Source: Polaromonas sp. A23 (GTDB taxonomy: Bacteria > Pseudomonadota > Gammaproteobacteria > Burkholderiales > Burkholderiaceae_C). From it: 64,000 bases of DNA. Below are positions 9,143 to 18,397 of this stretch, piece by piece. A model generated the notes under the pieces. The model was not told where the DNA came from, made no database searches, and saw nothing but the letters and a program-made list of their open reading frames with translations. The translations under genes were made by a program, and so were the position numbers. Numbering within the stretch: the first letter of the stretch is position 1; each line of letters opens with the position of its first letter. The stretch is taken from positions 1-64,000 of the forward strand of contig NZ_MUNO01000050.1 in the NCBI RefSeq assembly GCF_002001015.1, in the 5' to 3' direction.

Positions 9143-10519
9143 ATGAGCCTTCGTATTTACAACACGCTGACGCGTGCCGTAGAAGATTTTTCGCCCCTGG
9201 TGCCCGGCCATGTACGCATGTACGTCTGCGGCATGACCATTTATGACCTGTGCCACATCGGCCACGCCCGCATGATGATGGCCTTTGACGTGGTGCAGCG
9301 CTGGCTCAGGGCCAGCGGCTACCAGGTCACCTATGTGCGCAACATCACCGACATTGACGACAAGATCATCAAGCGTGCCGTGGAGCGCAACATCAGCATC
9401 CGCACGCTGACCGACGAGATGATCGTGGCGATGAACCAGGACATCGGCGCGCTTGGCATCGAGCCGCCCACGCTGGAGCCGCGCGCCACTGAATACGTGC
9501 CGCAGATGCTGGACATGATTGGCACGCTGGAGCAAAAAGGCCTGGCCTACCGCTCTGGCAACGGCGACGTGAACTATGCGGTGCGCAAGTTTCCCGGCTA
9601 CGGCAAGCTCTCGGGCAAGTCGCTCGACGAATTGCGTGCCGGCGAGCGCGTGGCCGTGCTTGACGGCAAGGAAGATCCGCTCGACTTCGTGCTGTGGAAG
9701 TCCGCCAAACCCACCGAGCCCGACGATGCCAAATGGGCAAGCGACTATGGCCCGGGCCGTCCGGGGTGGCACATCGAGTGCTCCGCCATGTGCCGCGGCA
9801 CCTTGGGTGAGACCTTCGACATTCATGGTGGCGGCGCCGACTTGCAGTTTCCGCACCATGAAAATGAAATTGCCCAGAGCGAAGCGGCCAATGGCAAGCC
9901 TCTGGCGAACTTTTGGGTACACAACGGGTTTGTGCGTGTGGACAACGAGAAGATGTCCAAGAGCTTGGGCAACTTCTTCACCATCCGCGAGGTTCTGGCC
10001 AAGTACGACCCCGAGACCGTGCGCTTTTTCATCGTGCGTGCGCACTACCGCAGCGGGTTGAACTACAGCGATGCACACCTGGACGACGCCCGCAATTCGC
10101 TCAAGCGCCTGTACACCGCCTTGCATCTTGTGAAGCCGGCCGAGGTCCAGCTGGACTGGACCCACCCGTTCGCAGCCCGCTTCAAGGCAGCCATGGACGA
10201 AGACTTCGGCACGCCCGAAGCCGTCGCCGTGTTGTTCGAGCTGGCCGGCGAAATCAACAAGACCCGGTCTGCCGAACTGGCCGGCTTGCTCCGGGCGCTG
10301 GGCGCCTGCCTGGGCTTGCTGCAAAACGACGCGGCCACCTTTTTGCAAGCCGGGGCTACGCTGGACGAAGCGGCCATCCAGGAGATGATTGCCCAGCGCG
10401 CCGCGGCCAAGGCTGGCAAGAATTTTGCTGAAGCCGACCGGATCCGCAATGATTTGCTCGCGCGGGGCATCGTGCTGAAGGATTCGTCCGCCGGTACGAC
10501 CTGGGAAGTGCAATCTTGA
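9143..10519 (+). CDS. cysS: Cysteine--tRNA ligase
   Basis: 458 residues, the normal length. It charges tRNA-Cys with cysteine. The class I signature HIGH is at 38-41 and KMSKS at 270-274. Zinc ligands are in VCGMT (C30), CSAMC and the [14 protein letters not shown] segment. The tRNA-Cys gene lies far downstream in the same window (63601). No strong ribosome-binding site is visible before ATG 9143, but the protein N-terminus [10 protein letters not shown] matches the family. Confidence 0.97.
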   Translation: MSLRIYNTLTRAVEDFSPLVPGHVRMYVCGMTIYDLCHIGHARMMMAFDVVQRWLRASGYQVTYVRNITDIDDKIIKRAVERNISIRTLTDEMIVAMNQDIGALGIEPPTLEPRATEYVPQMLDMIGTLEQKGLAYRSGNGDVNYAVRKFPGYGKLSGKSLDELRAGERVAVLDGKEDPLDFVLWKSAKPTEPDDAKWASDYGPGRPGWHIECSAMCRGTLGETFDIHGGGADLQFPHHENEIAQSEAANGKPLANFWVHNGFVRVDNEKMSKSLGNFFTIREVLAKYDPETVRFFIVRAHYRSGLNYSDAHLDDARNSLKRLYTALHLVKPAEVQLDWTHPFAARFKAAMDEDFGTPEAVAVLFELAGEINKTRSAELAGLLRALGACLGLLQNDAATFLQAGATLDEAAIQEMIAQRAAAKAGKNFAEADRIRNDLLARGIVLKDSSAGTTWEVQS

Positions 10520-10520
10520 T

Positions 10521-10593
10521 TAAAAATACAAGCCTTTTCGGCCTCCAGCCCTTGAATGGTATGCGCGAGCAGCTATGAAAAAGATAGTAAAAA
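10521..10593 (+). repeat. Repeat A copy 3, providing the start of the glycosylase gene
   Basis: Reads AAATACAAGCC, a GGCCTCCAGCCCTTG segment, GCGCGAGCAGCTATG, then AAAAAGATAG. The ATG of the next gene is created at the GCAGCTAT(C/G) position, and its first codons (MKKIVKS) are repeat-derived. Confidence 0.8.
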
Positions 10594-11267
10594 GCGGGCC
10601 GGCCAGCGTTGAGCTGGCCGAGGTGCTTGAGCCGGCTGCCACCACGATTCCCGCCTATTGGGCAGAGGCCTGCAAGCACCTGGTCAAGAAAGACCGGGTC
10701 ATGAAACGCCTGATTCCCCAGTTTGGTGACGCCTGCCTGCAGTCGCGCGGCGATGCTTTCAGCACGCTGGCGCGCAGCATCGTCGGCCAGCAGATTTCCG
10801 TCAAGGCGGCGCAGACGGTGTGGCACCGCTTTGACGCCTTGCCCAGAAAGATGACGCCCGGCAACGTGCTCAAGCTCAAGGTGGACGACATGCGCGCTGC
10901 TGGCCTGAGCGCGCGCAAGGTTGAATATCTGGTCGACCTGGCCATTCATTTCGACGCTGGCACCGTGCACGTCAAGGACTGGCAGGCGATGGACGACGAA
11001 GCCATCATTGCCGAGCTGGTGGCCATTCGCGGCATTGGCCGCTGGACGGCCGAGATGTTCCTGATTTTTTACCTGACACGGCCCAATGTGCTTCCGCTGG
11101 ACGATGTGGGCCTGATCAGCGGCATCAGCCAGAACTATTTTTCGGGCGAGTCAGTGAGCCGCAGCGATGCGCGCGAAGTGGCCGCCGCCTGGGCGCCGTA
11201 TTGCAGCGTCGCAACTTGGTATATTTGGCGCTCGCTGGACCCCTTGCCGGTTCTGGGTGCCGAGTAA
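10575..11267 (+). CDS. DNA-3-methyladenine glycosylase II-like (AlkA family, HhH-GPD)
   Basis: 230 residues. It excises alkylated purines in base-excision repair. The helix-hairpin-helix with Gly-Pro-Asp-type loop is LVAIRGIGRWTAEMF (about 148-162), followed by the acidic catalytic pair LPLDD (Asp177 probable). The upstream SIVGQQISVKAA helix is typical of the family. It lacks the N-terminal TATA-like domain of E. coli AlkA, as do many bacterial short forms. The first seven codons lie inside a copy of repeat A and there is no ribosome-binding site of usual form, so the true start could be the next methionine (Met43) or a non-ATG codon. Confidence 0.88.
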   Translation: MKKIVKSGPASVELAEVLEPAATTIPAYWAEACKHLVKKDRVMKRLIPQFGDACLQSRGDAFSTLARSIVGQQISVKAAQTVWHRFDALPRKMTPGNVLKLKVDDMRAAGLSARKVEYLVDLAIHFDAGTVHVKDWQAMDDEAIIAELVAIRGIGRWTAEMFLIFYLTRPNVLPLDDVGLISGISQNYFSGESVSRSDAREVAAAWAPYCSVATWYIWRSLDPLPVLGAE

Positions 11268-11297
11268 CCCCACCAAAAAAGCCTGAGGAGCAGAAAT

Positions 11298-11341
11298 GAG
11301 CCCCCACATTCACTTTCGTTCACTGCCCCCCGAGGGGGCGC
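11298..11341 (-). repeat. Repeat B copy 2 (short)
   Basis: The minus strand reads GCCCCCTCGGGGGGCAGTG, then GAAAGTGAATGTGGGGGCTC, the 3' half of repeat B. It fills the gap between the glycosylase gene and accA. Confidence 0.65.
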
Positions 11342-11377
11342 ATGCCTCCTTAGAGGCGGCTCGTCAGGAGGCATAAC

Positions 11378-12355
11378 ATGGCCAAGAAGACCTTCCTCGA
11401 TTTCGAGCAACCGATTGCGGAGCTTGAAGGGAAAATTGAAGAGCTGCGTTACGTGCAGACCGAGTCAGCGGTCGATATTTCCGAAGAAATCGACCAGCTC
11501 GCCAAGAAGAGCCAGCAGCTCACCAAAGACATCTACAGCGATCTGACGCCCTGGCAGATCACCAAGATCGCGCGCCACCCCGAGCGGCCCTACACGCTGG
11601 ACTACGTCAACGAGCTGTTCACCGACTTTGTTGAACTGCACGGCGACAGGCATTTTGCCGATGATCTGAGCATCGTTGGCGGCCTGGCCCGCTTCAATGG
11701 CACCGCCTGCATGGTGCTGGGCCATCAAAAAGGGCGCGACACGAAAGAGCGCGGACTGCGCAACTTCGGCATGAGCAAGCCAGAGGGTTACCGCAAGGCC
11801 TTGCGCCTGATGAAAACCGCCGAAAAGTTCAAGCTGCCGGTGTTCACCTTTGTCGACACCCCTGGCGCTTACCCCGGCATTGATGCTGAAGAGCGCGGCC
11901 AGTCCGAAGCCATAGGCCGCAATATTTTTGAAATGGCGCAACTCGAGGTGCCCATCATCACCACCATCATCGGCGAGGGTGGTTCGGGCGGTGCACTGGC
12001 CATTTCCGTAGCTGACCAGGTCGTGATGCTGCAGTATTCGATTTATTCAGTGATCAGCCCGGAAGGCTGTGCCTCCATCCTCTGGAAGACCTCGGACAAG
12101 GCCGAAGAAGCCGCCGAGGCCCTGGGCATCACCGCGCATCGCCTGAAGGCACTGGGCGTGATCGACAAGATCGTCAACGAGCCGGTGGGCGGCGCGCACC
12201 GCGACCACAAGCAGATGGCCGCCTTTCTCAAGCGTGCGCTCAATGACGCCTTCCGCCAGGTCAGTGACCTCAAGGTCAAGGAACTGCTGGACCGCCGCTA
12301 CGAGCGCCTGCAAAGTTATGGCCGCTACACCGACACCAAGGCGGACGCGAAATAG
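11378..12355 (+). CDS. accA: Acetyl-CoA carboxylase carboxyltransferase subunit alpha
   Basis: 325 residues, standard length. With AccD it forms the carboxyltransferase that moves CO2 from carboxybiotin to acetyl-CoA, the first step of fatty-acid synthesis. Hallmarks are the N-terminal [15 protein letters not shown] coiled segment, [29 protein letters not shown] and [11 protein letters not shown] (the oxyanion-hole glycines). AGGAGG lies eight bases upstream of ATG 11378. The gene stands alone, convergent with the lipoprotein gene 18 bp downstream. Confidence 0.97.
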   Translation: MAKKTFLDFEQPIAELEGKIEELRYVQTESAVDISEEIDQLAKKSQQLTKDIYSDLTPWQITKIARHPERPYTLDYVNELFTDFVELHGDRHFADDLSIVGGLARFNGTACMVLGHQKGRDTKERGLRNFGMSKPEGYRKALRLMKTAEKFKLPVFTFVDTPGAYPGIDAEERGQSEAIGRNIFEMAQLEVPIITTIIGEGGSGGALAISVADQVVMLQYSIYSVISPEGCASILWKTSDKAEEAAEALGITAHRLKALGVIDKIVNEPVGGAHRDHKQMAAFLKRALNDAFRQVSDLKVKELLDRRYERLQSYGRYTDTKADAK

Positions 12356-12373
12356 GGCCTGCTTGGGCCAGCT

Positions 12374-12685
12374 CTAGCTAAATTGCACGGAGACCGCGAG
12401 TTTCTTTGTCGCTGGATCGGGCTGGAAAACAATCGTGGTGATCGCATCGACGGCATTCATGCTGTCCGGGTCGAAGGTCTTTTTCTTGTAGACCCATTTC
12501 ATCGCGTCGCCGGACTTCTCTTCCGATGTCGGTTTGCCTACCTTGTCGATGACCTGCTCCTGCGTCTGGCCGACGACGTAGCCCTCAAACAAGCCGCGTG
12601 AAAAGGTGCTGTCGATGCAGCCGCTGAGCAGGGAACCTATGAGCAGGATGGCAGCAAGCCACGCCAGGCGCAGGGGGGATTTCAT
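12374..12685 (-). CDS. Small outer-membrane-type lipoprotein (BamE/OmlA-like)
   Basis: 103 residues from ATG 12685, which has GGAGA eight bases upstream. The lipobox LLSGC puts the lipidated cysteine at 23. The mature part contains GYVVGQTQEQVIDKVGKPT, resembling the SmpA/BamE/OmlA fold in which a helix precedes a short beta-sheet. The residue after Cys is Ile, not Asp, so outer-membrane sorting is likely. The BAM link is only a fold resemblance; the true BamE is probably encoded elsewhere. Confidence 0.75.
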   Translation of the reverse strand: MKSPLRLAWLAAILLIGSLLSGCIDSTFSRGLFEGYVVGQTQEQVIDKVGKPTSEEKSGDAMKWVYKKKTFDPDSMNAVDAITTIVFQPDPATKKLAVSVQFS

Positions 12686-12882
12686 GGATATGTCTCCGTT
12701 ATTGGGAAATTCAGTATCCATACGGTGCTGACGCTCTTCTGACAGCGCAAAACAGCTTTTTTCGCTTTTTGTGCAGGTTTTTGCTGTGCGGCATCCACCG
12801 ATAATCGGGCCATGAGCTGCCAGCCGCCTGCATGCCAGACCTTGCCCCACGCCCACGGCACAGCAGGGTTGGGAGCCGTCAC

Positions 12883-13830
12883 GTGAGCACTTTGCTGGAT
12901 GACGCCATGCGCGTTTTTTCTCCCGCACTTCCCCTGGCTGTGGGCTATAGCGGCGGTGCAGACTCCACCGCCTTGCTGCTGGCCTGCGTCGAAAAATGGC
13001 CGGGGCAGGTGAGGGCGGTGCATGTTCACCACGGCCTGCAGGCCGCTGCCGACGGATTTGCAAGCCACTGTGAAGTCTTCTGCGCGCAACTGCAGGTCCC
13101 GTTGCGGGTGATTCGGGTCCAGGCGAGCCATGCCCCGGGCGAAAGCCCGGAAGATGCCGCCCGCAAGGCGCGTTATGAAGCTTTCAGGGTGTTTGCCCAG
13201 GAGGAACGGGCGCAATTAGCTATCAAAAGCATAGCGCTTGCCCAGCATGCCGACGATCAGGTGGAGACCATGTTGCTGGCGCTTAGCCGCGGCGCTGGCT
13301 TGCCCGGCCTGAGCGCCATGCCGGCCAGCTGGCAGCGCGACGGGCTGGCGTACCACCGCCCCTTGCTGCAGGTGCCGGCGCCCGAAATCCGCGCCTGGCT
13401 GGCGCGCCGGGGCGCGGCCTTCATTGAAGACCCCACCAACACCGACGAGCGATTCACCCGCAACCGCATTCGCGCCCGCCTGTTGCCTGCACTGGCAGAG
13501 GCCTTTCCGCAGTTTCGCGAAACTTTTGCACGCAGTGCCCAGCACGCGGCCCAGGCGCAGGCGCTGTTGCTGGAGGTGGCGCGTGAAGACCTGAAAGCGC
13601 TGGGCAATCCGCCCACGATCAAGGCCCTGCAGGGTTTGTCGCCGGCACGTCAGGCCAACGCGCTGCGTACCTGGCTGCGTGATTTCCACCAGGCCGCGCC
13701 CAGTGCGGCGCAGCTGGAGCAACTGCTCTCGCAGGTGGCAGCCTGCACCACGCGGGGCCACCAGATTCATCTCAAGATTGCGTCCGGTCACGTGACGCGG
13801 GCCGGGGACCGGTTGCACTACACCGCGTAG
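12883..13830 (+). CDS. tilS: tRNA(Ile)-lysidine synthetase
   Basis: 315 residues if started at GTG 12883, which has GGGAG at the right distance; an in-frame ATG at 12832 would add 17 unconserved residues. TilS converts C34 of tRNA-Ile(CAU) to lysidine, changing its decoding to AUA. The PP-loop SGGADS is at 23-28 and HHGLQ follows, then AQHADDQVETMLL. The residues just before that motif (LAIKSIALAQ) are encoded by a repeat A core, an unusual insertion in an essential enzyme. The C-terminal substrate-binding domain is short. Confidence 0.92.
   Translation: MSTLLDDAMRVFSPALPLAVGYSGGADSTALLLACVEKWPGQVRAVHVHHGLQAAADGFASHCEVFCAQLQVPLRVIRVQASHAPGESPEDAARKARYEAFRVFAQEERAQLAIKSIALAQHADDQVETMLLALSRGAGLPGLSAMPASWQRDGLAYHRPLLQVPAPEIRAWLARRGAAFIEDPTNTDERFTRNRIRARLLPALAEAFPQFRETFARSAQHAAQAQALLLEVAREDLKALGNPPTIKALQGLSPARQANALRTWLRDFHQAAPSAAQLEQLLSQVAACTTRGHQIHLKIASGHVTRAGDRLHYTA
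13208..13240 (+). repeat. Repeat A copy 4, inside tilS
   Basis: GGGCGCAATTAGCTATC followed by AAAAGCATAGCGCTTG. The core of repeat A is in frame within tilS, directly upstream of the conserved AQHADDQ motif. Confidence 0.6.
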
Positions 13831-13870
13831 ACGCTTGTCAATGCAGGCTCATCTAGGTAGTTGTCCTAGG

Positions 13871-13876
13871 TATAAT
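13871..13876 (+). promoter_or_regulatory. Possible -10 element of lysC
   Basis: A perfect TATAAT about 105 bp before lysC, with no good -35 hexamer at the usual distance. It follows a small dyad (CTAGG/CCTAG at 13853-13857 and 13865-13869). If real, the lysC leader is about 100 nt. Confidence 0.35.
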
Positions 13877-13980
13877 TGAAGGCTTTGCTGGCGGCTCTGG
13901 CCTTCTGTACGGGGTGAAAACGGTAAGGCCGCCCTCAGCAATAGCAATGTTCGCAACCAACTCCTGATTGACACCCTGCA

Positions 13981-15249
13981 ATGGCATTGATCGTTCATAA
14001 ATACGGTGGCACGTCGATGGGCTCGACAGAGCGTATCCGCAACGTCGCCAAACGCGTGGCCAAATGGGCTCGCGCCGGCCACCAGATGGTCGTGGTTCCC
14101 AGTGCCATGAGTGGCGAAACCAACCGCCTGCTGGGCCTGGCCAAAGAGCTGGCCCCCGGCAAAGCCAGCGACGCCTTCCACCGGGAGCTTGACGCCCTGG
14201 CCGCCACCGGCGAACAGGCCTCCAGCGCGCTGCTGGCCATTGCGCTGCAGGCCGAGGGCATGGAAGCCGTCAGCTACGCGGGCTGGCAGGTCGCCATCAA
14301 GACCAACAGCGCCTACACCAAGGCCCGCATCGAGTCGATTGACGACAAGCGTGTGCGCGCCGACCTCGATGCCGGCCGGGTGGTCATCATCACCGGTTTT
14401 CAGGGTATGGACGACGCCGGCAACATCACTACGCTGGGCCGCGGCGGTTCAGACACCTCGGCCGTGGCCGTGGCGGCTGCGCTGAAAGCGCATGAGTGCC
14501 TGATCTATACCGACGTGGACGGCGTCTACACCACCGACCCGCGCGTCGTGCCTGAAGCACGCCGCCTGCACACCGTGAGTTTTGAAGAGATGCTCGAGAT
14601 GGCATCCATGGGCTCCAAGGTGCTGCAGATCCGCTCGGTGGAGTTTGCGGGCAAATACAAAGTGCCCCTGCGTGTGCTTTCAAGCTTCACACCCTGGGAC
14701 ATCGACATCGACGAAGAGGCCAAGTCCGGCACCCTGATCAGTTTTGAGGAAGACGAACAAATGGAACAAGCCATCGTATCGGGCATCGCATTCAACCGCG
14801 ACGAAGCCAAAATCTCCATCCTGGGTGTTCCTGACACCCCGGGCATTGCGTACCAGATCCTGGGTGCTGTGGCAGATGCCAACATCGAAGTCGATGTGAT
14901 CATCCAGAACATCAGCAAGGACGGCAAGACCGACTTCAGCTTCACCGTGCACCGCAACGACTACGCCCGTGCCATTGATCTGCTCAAGTCGCAAGTGCTG
15001 CCCAAGCTGGGTGCGCAGGAGATCACCGGCGACGCCAAGATCTGCAAGGTCAGCATTGTGGGCATCGGCATGCGCAGCCATGTGGGCATCGCGGCAAAAA
15101 TGTTCCGTTGCCTGAGCGAAGAAGGCATCAACATCCAGATGATCTCCACCAGCGAGATCAAGACTTCGGTCGTGATTGACGAAAAATACATGGAGCTCGC
15201 CGTGCGCGCACTGCACAAGGCTTTTGACCTGGACCAGCCCCCCGCCTGA
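13981..15249 (+). CDS. lysC: Aspartate kinase
   Basis: 422 residues, the length of single-function aspartokinases that carry an internal start for a beta subunit. It phosphorylates aspartate for lysine, threonine and methionine synthesis. The amino-acid-kinase domain begins with KYGGTS (7-12) and includes GRGGSDTSAVA. Two ACT domains (about 265-345 and 350-415; GVPDTPGIAYQI and VSIVGIGMRSHVGIAAKMF) indicate feedback control by lysine and/or threonine. An internal Met-rich region near 14760 (EQMEQAIVSGI) resembles the beta-subunit start of other species. Confidence 0.96.
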   Translation: MALIVHKYGGTSMGSTERIRNVAKRVAKWARAGHQMVVVPSAMSGETNRLLGLAKELAPGKASDAFHRELDALAATGEQASSALLAIALQAEGMEAVSYAGWQVAIKTNSAYTKARIESIDDKRVRADLDAGRVVIITGFQGMDDAGNITTLGRGGSDTSAVAVAAALKAHECLIYTDVDGVYTTDPRVVPEARRLHTVSFEEMLEMASMGSKVLQIRSVEFAGKYKVPLRVLSSFTPWDIDIDEEAKSGTLISFEEDEQMEQAIVSGIAFNRDEAKISILGVPDTPGIAYQILGAVADANIEVDVIIQNISKDGKTDFSFTVHRNDYARAIDLLKSQVLPKLGAQEITGDAKICKVSIVGIGMRSHVGIAAKMFRCLSEEGINIQMISTSEIKTSVVIDEKYMELAVRALHKAFDLDQPPA

Positions 15250-15267
15250 GTCTTGTGCCCCTCGGGG

Positions 15268-15295
15268 TGGACAGGCGCCCAAGACGTGAGATAAT
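15268..15295 (+). promoter_or_regulatory. Promoter of tRNA-Ser
   Basis: -35 TGGACA (15268-15273), 16-bp spacer, -10 GATAAT (15290-15295), then a GC-rich discriminator TCGCG. Each hexamer has one mismatch to consensus. The expected transcription start is about 15 nt before the tRNA. Confidence 0.65.
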
Positions 15296-15314
15296 TCGCG
15301 TTAGCCAGAAATCA

Positions 15315-15407
15315 GGAAACGTGACCGAGTGGCCGAAGGTGCTCCCCTGCTAAGGGAGTATGGGGTGTAGAGCCTCATCGAGGGTTCGAATCCCTCCGTT
15401 TCCGCCA
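15315..15407 (+). tRNA. tRNA-Ser(GCU)
   Basis: Acceptor GGAAACG pairs with CGTTTCC. The anticodon GCT lies in the loop flanked by CTCCCCT and AAGGGAG. A long variable arm (type II tRNA) precedes the T arm GGGTTCGAATCCC. CCA is encoded. Confidence 0.97.
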
Positions 15408-15410
15408 GAT

Positions 15411-15437
15411 AAAAAGCCACCGCAAGGTGGCTTTTTT
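15411..15437 (+). terminator. Rho-independent terminator of tRNA-Ser
   Basis: Stem AAAAAGCCACC / GGTGGCTTTTT with loop GCAA and a run of Ts, directly after the tRNA. Confidence 0.92.
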
Positions 15438-15556
15438 ATGGGTGTGTGATTTGCGCCTGCAGTCAGCAGTGCCTTCGCTGGCAACCAGGCGTAAAAAAGC
15501 GCGCACCGCGCGGCCGCTCTTGTTATGGTGGCGCTTTTGCTTTTTCCGGAGAACAC

Positions 15557-15877
15557 ATGTCTTTGAAACCCCTGATGACCAGTGCTGTGCTGGCCGGTCT
15601 TGTTACCCTTGCTGGTTGTACGGCTCCTGGCGGCAACCAGCCCACCAGCCCGATGCCGCCACCCCCGCCGGGTACTGCCTGCAATGCGCAGGGTGCGCAA
15701 TTCGCCATTGGAAAGACGGCCGGTGCCAGTGTCATCGAAGAGGCGCGCCAGCGTTCCGGGTCTTACATGGCACGGGTATTGCGTCCCAACCAGGTCGTCA
15801 CCATGGAGTTCAATGCCCAGCGTCTCAACCTGGATGTGGATGCAGCCGGGGTGATCAAAAAGGCGCGTTGCGGGTAG
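15557..15877 (+). CDS. Lipoprotein with peptidase inhibitor I78 domain
   Basis: 106 residues from ATG 15557 with GGAGA upstream. The lipobox LAGC gives lipidated Cys21, followed by a Pro-rich spacer (about 30-40). The remaining ~65 residues match the I78 inhibitor family pattern: an opening Cys, QFAIGK, an Arg-Ala-Arg-type helix, RVLRPNQVVTMEF, an RLNLDVD strand and a closing CG. The two cysteines probably form the family disulfide. I78 proteins inhibit subtilisin-like and other serine peptidases, so a role in protecting envelope proteins is plausible. Confidence 0.8.
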   Translation: MSLKPLMTSAVLAGLVTLAGCTAPGGNQPTSPMPPPPPGTACNAQGAQFAIGKTAGASVIEEARQRSGSYMARVLRPNQVVTMEFNAQRLNLDVDAAGVIKKARCG

Positions 15878-15994
15878 ACGTGAACGGGCAAACGGGCGAA
15901 TGGCCCGTGTTTTCCTGGAGCGGCGGGCCAGGTGACGTAGCGGCAGGATAATCTCCGCCTGTTGCTTGTCTGAAAAAGAAGTCCGGACCCCTCC

Positions 15995-16921
15995 ATGCGA
16001 TTGCGCCACATCGAAGTTTTCAATGCCGTCATGCTCACCGGCAGTGTGAGCGGTGCTGCACGGTTGATCAACGTGACTCAGCCGGCGGTCAGCCGCATTC
16101 TCCAGCATGCGGAACTGCAGCTTGGTTTTGCGCTTTTTCAGCGCAGCAAGGGCCGGCTGACGGCCACTTCTGAAGCGCTGACGCTGTACCCGCATATCGA
16201 ACGCCTGTTCGGAATGCTGGATGAAGTGCAGCGTTTGGCGGTCAATCTCAGAACGGGTGAGAGCGCCAAGGAGCTGCGACTGCTGACCGTGTTGGCGCTG
16301 AGTTATGAAATCCTCCCGCATGCCATCAAGCTTTTTCGGGTGAAGCACCCCGAGATCGCCATTACCGTCAAGGCTTTGCATTCGCCGCAGATTGTGTCGA
16401 CGCTGGCTTTGCAGGAAGCGGACGTCGGTTTCCTGCTCAGCCCGGTGACGCATCCGGCGCTTTCCCAGCAGCACCTGGCCGACGGGCGTGTCGTGTGTAT
16501 CGCCCCCAAAGGAATGCTTTCCGCACGACTGCTCAAGCGGGGCTCCGTCACGCTGGCCGATTTGAACAAGGTTCCCGTGATTGGTCTGGACGTGCTGGAC
16601 CCTGTGGGCCGCAGCCTCAACAATGCCTGCCGCGAGGCAGAGGTTGGGCTGGACATTGCCATCACCGTGCAGACCTATCACTCGGCCCTGGCCCTGGCGC
16701 ACCATGGGCTGGGCGTTGCGCTGGTTGATTCCTGTACGGCCGCCTCGGTGGACCTCAAGCGCGTGGATGTTTTGGCGCTGGAGCCATTGATTGCCGTGCC
16801 CATCAAGGCTTTGCTGCCTGCCGCCAAGCCTGCTTCTGTAGCCGTCAAATCATTTGTGCATTGCTTTCAGCAGGCTTTGTCCCGCACGGGTGGGGCTGAA
16901 ACAGTGACCCTGATCAAGTGA
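15995..16921 (+). CDS. LysR-family transcriptional regulator
   Basis: 308 residues. The N-terminal winged helix (3-60: LRHIEVFNAVMLTGSVSGAA, then VTQPAVSRILQHAE) is followed by a periplasmic-binding-protein-like effector domain (about 90-295). Its 3' end overlaps the convergent oxidase gene by 8 bp. It may regulate the adjacent oxidase, binding protein and racemase genes, but a LysR gene usually lies divergent from its target, so this is tentative. Confidence 0.92.
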   Translation: MRLRHIEVFNAVMLTGSVSGAARLINVTQPAVSRILQHAELQLGFALFQRSKGRLTATSEALTLYPHIERLFGMLDEVQRLAVNLRTGESAKELRLLTVLALSYEILPHAIKLFRVKHPEIAITVKALHSPQIVSTLALQEADVGFLLSPVTHPALSQQHLADGRVVCIAPKGMLSARLLKRGSVTLADLNKVPVIGLDVLDPVGRSLNNACREAEVGLDIAITVQTYHSALALAHHGLGVALVDSCTAASVDLKRVDVLALEPLIAVPIKALLPAAKPASVAVKSFVHCFQQALSRTGGAETVTLIK

Positions 16922-18149
16922 TCGCGCGCTGACTCGTTTCCCCGGACAGCATGGTGCTGATTCGCTCGGCAGAACCAAATGCCAAAGTAAAACCCAGTGC
17001 CCCGTGTCCGGTGTTGAACAGGAGGTTGGGCGGGCCTTTCGCGTGCCTGCCGATCACCGGCAAACCGGTAGGTGTGGCCGGCCGCATGCCGGCCCACGGG
17101 GATAAATTTTCAAATGAACTGCAGCCAGGAAAAATTGTCTGGGTTGATGCCTGGAGCGAGGCGATTTGCTTCGGGCAGACGGCGGTGTTGTAGCCCGCAA
17201 GTTCTGCCATGCCGGCCACCCTGAGGCGTGAACCGATGCGCGCGAAAACCACCTTGCGTGCGCTGTCTGTCACGCTTACCGACGGTGCTGCGCCGGTTGA
17301 TTCGTCCGCCTCCACAGTGATGCTGTAGCCCTTGAGCGGATAAATGGGGAGGTGAATGCCCAGCGTGCGCGCCATGCGGGAAGAGTCGGCGCCCAGCGCC
17401 AGAACATAGTGGTCTGCCTCAACGGGGCCTTGTGAGGTTGTGGCCGCAACCACCGTCTCGCCGCGTACTTCCAGTTGGGCGATGGATGTGCCCAGCAAAA
17501 AACGAACGCCATCACGGCGCAAAACGGTGAGCAGCCCGTCGCAGGTTTTCTGGCAATCGGCGGCACATTCACCGGGCGTGTAAATTGCGCCGGCGATTTG
17601 CCGATGATGCATTTTTAGCGCCGACTCGATTTCGACACAGCGATCGGCACTCACGGCTTCCTGGATGCTGCCCAATTGCCGCTGCAGCAACAGCTGCCGC
17701 TTTGCAGCGGCAAACGTGTTCGGTGTCGGATACAACACCAATTTGCCTGTGGCCGAAAAATCGCAGTCGAGTTTTTCCTCCTCCATCATCCTGTCAAAGG
17801 CCTGCCGGCTCGATGCCGCAAGCCTCAACAGCCATGCCGTGCTTGCGCGTGAGCGCGAGCCATTACAGGCGGCCAGAAATTGCAGACCCCACAACCACTG
17901 CTGCGGGTCCAGGCGAGGCTGCAGCTTGAGCGGGGAAGAGCGTGAAAGCAGCAACTTGGGGAGTTGCCGCCAGATTCCTGGATCGGCCAGGGGCTGCACG
18001 TAGGAGTAACTCAATTGAGCACCGTTGCCGCCACTGGCGCCGCTGCCGGGGTTGGCGCGGTCAATCACCGTGACTTCGTGGCCGGCGCGGCGCAGGCTGT
18101 AGGCGCTGGCCAGTCCGATGATCCCCGCGCCCAGCACACACACATGCAT
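16914..18149 (-). CDS. FAD-dependent D-amino-acid dehydrogenase-like oxidoreductase (DadA/DAO family)
   Basis: 411 residues from ATG 18149, which has AGGGG five bases upstream; a longer frame reaches 18281 without such a site. The N-terminal dinucleotide fold VLGAGIIGLASA (G7, G9, G12) and the C-terminal TGLPVIGRHAKGPPNLLFNTGHGALGFTLA are typical of the DadA branch, which oxidises D-amino acids to oxo-acids and feeds electrons to the respiratory chain. The PLKGYS motif is also family-typical. The neighbouring racemase and amino-acid-binding protein support an amino-acid substrate. Specificity cannot be read from sequence. Confidence 0.87.
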   Translation of the reverse strand: MHVCVLGAGIIGLASAYSLRRAGHEVTVIDRANPGSGASGGNGAQLSYSYVQPLADPGIWRQLPKLLLSRSSPLKLQPRLDPQQWLWGLQFLAACNGSRSRASTAWLLRLAASSRQAFDRMMEEEKLDCDFSATGKLVLYPTPNTFAAAKRQLLLQRQLGSIQEAVSADRCVEIESALKMHHRQIAGAIYTPGECAADCQKTCDGLLTVLRRDGVRFLLGTSIAQLEVRGETVVAATTSQGPVEADHYVLALGADSSRMARTLGIHLPIYPLKGYSITVEADESTGAAPSVSVTDSARKVVFARIGSRLRVAGMAELAGYNTAVCPKQIASLQASTQTIFPGCSSFENLSPWAGMRPATPTGLPVIGRHAKGPPNLLFNTGHGALGFTLAFGSAERISTMLSGETSQRAIT

Positions 18150-18397
18150 AAAAGCCCCTGGTTTTTTTGGAAGAGCGGCCACTTTAAGCAATGCATATGC
18201 GCTTGAACAATGCTGAATTCGCTGCGGCCATGACGGGGGGTTATGTGCGCGCTGCAACCATGCCTGCGGCGGGTAAGCCATGAGTTTTCATCATGGGTTT
18301 GTCGCCAAAATGAATAACACGTGCAGCGAAGTGTTCATACACTGGCCATGCCAACACTTACTTTCCCTCACACCCTCTGCTCCCCGAAAGGACTCGT

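Noticed and set aside
8921..10513. 530-codon minus-strand open frame opposite cysS
   Set aside because: Shadow of cysS, with its clear HIGH and KMSKS motifs on the plus strand.
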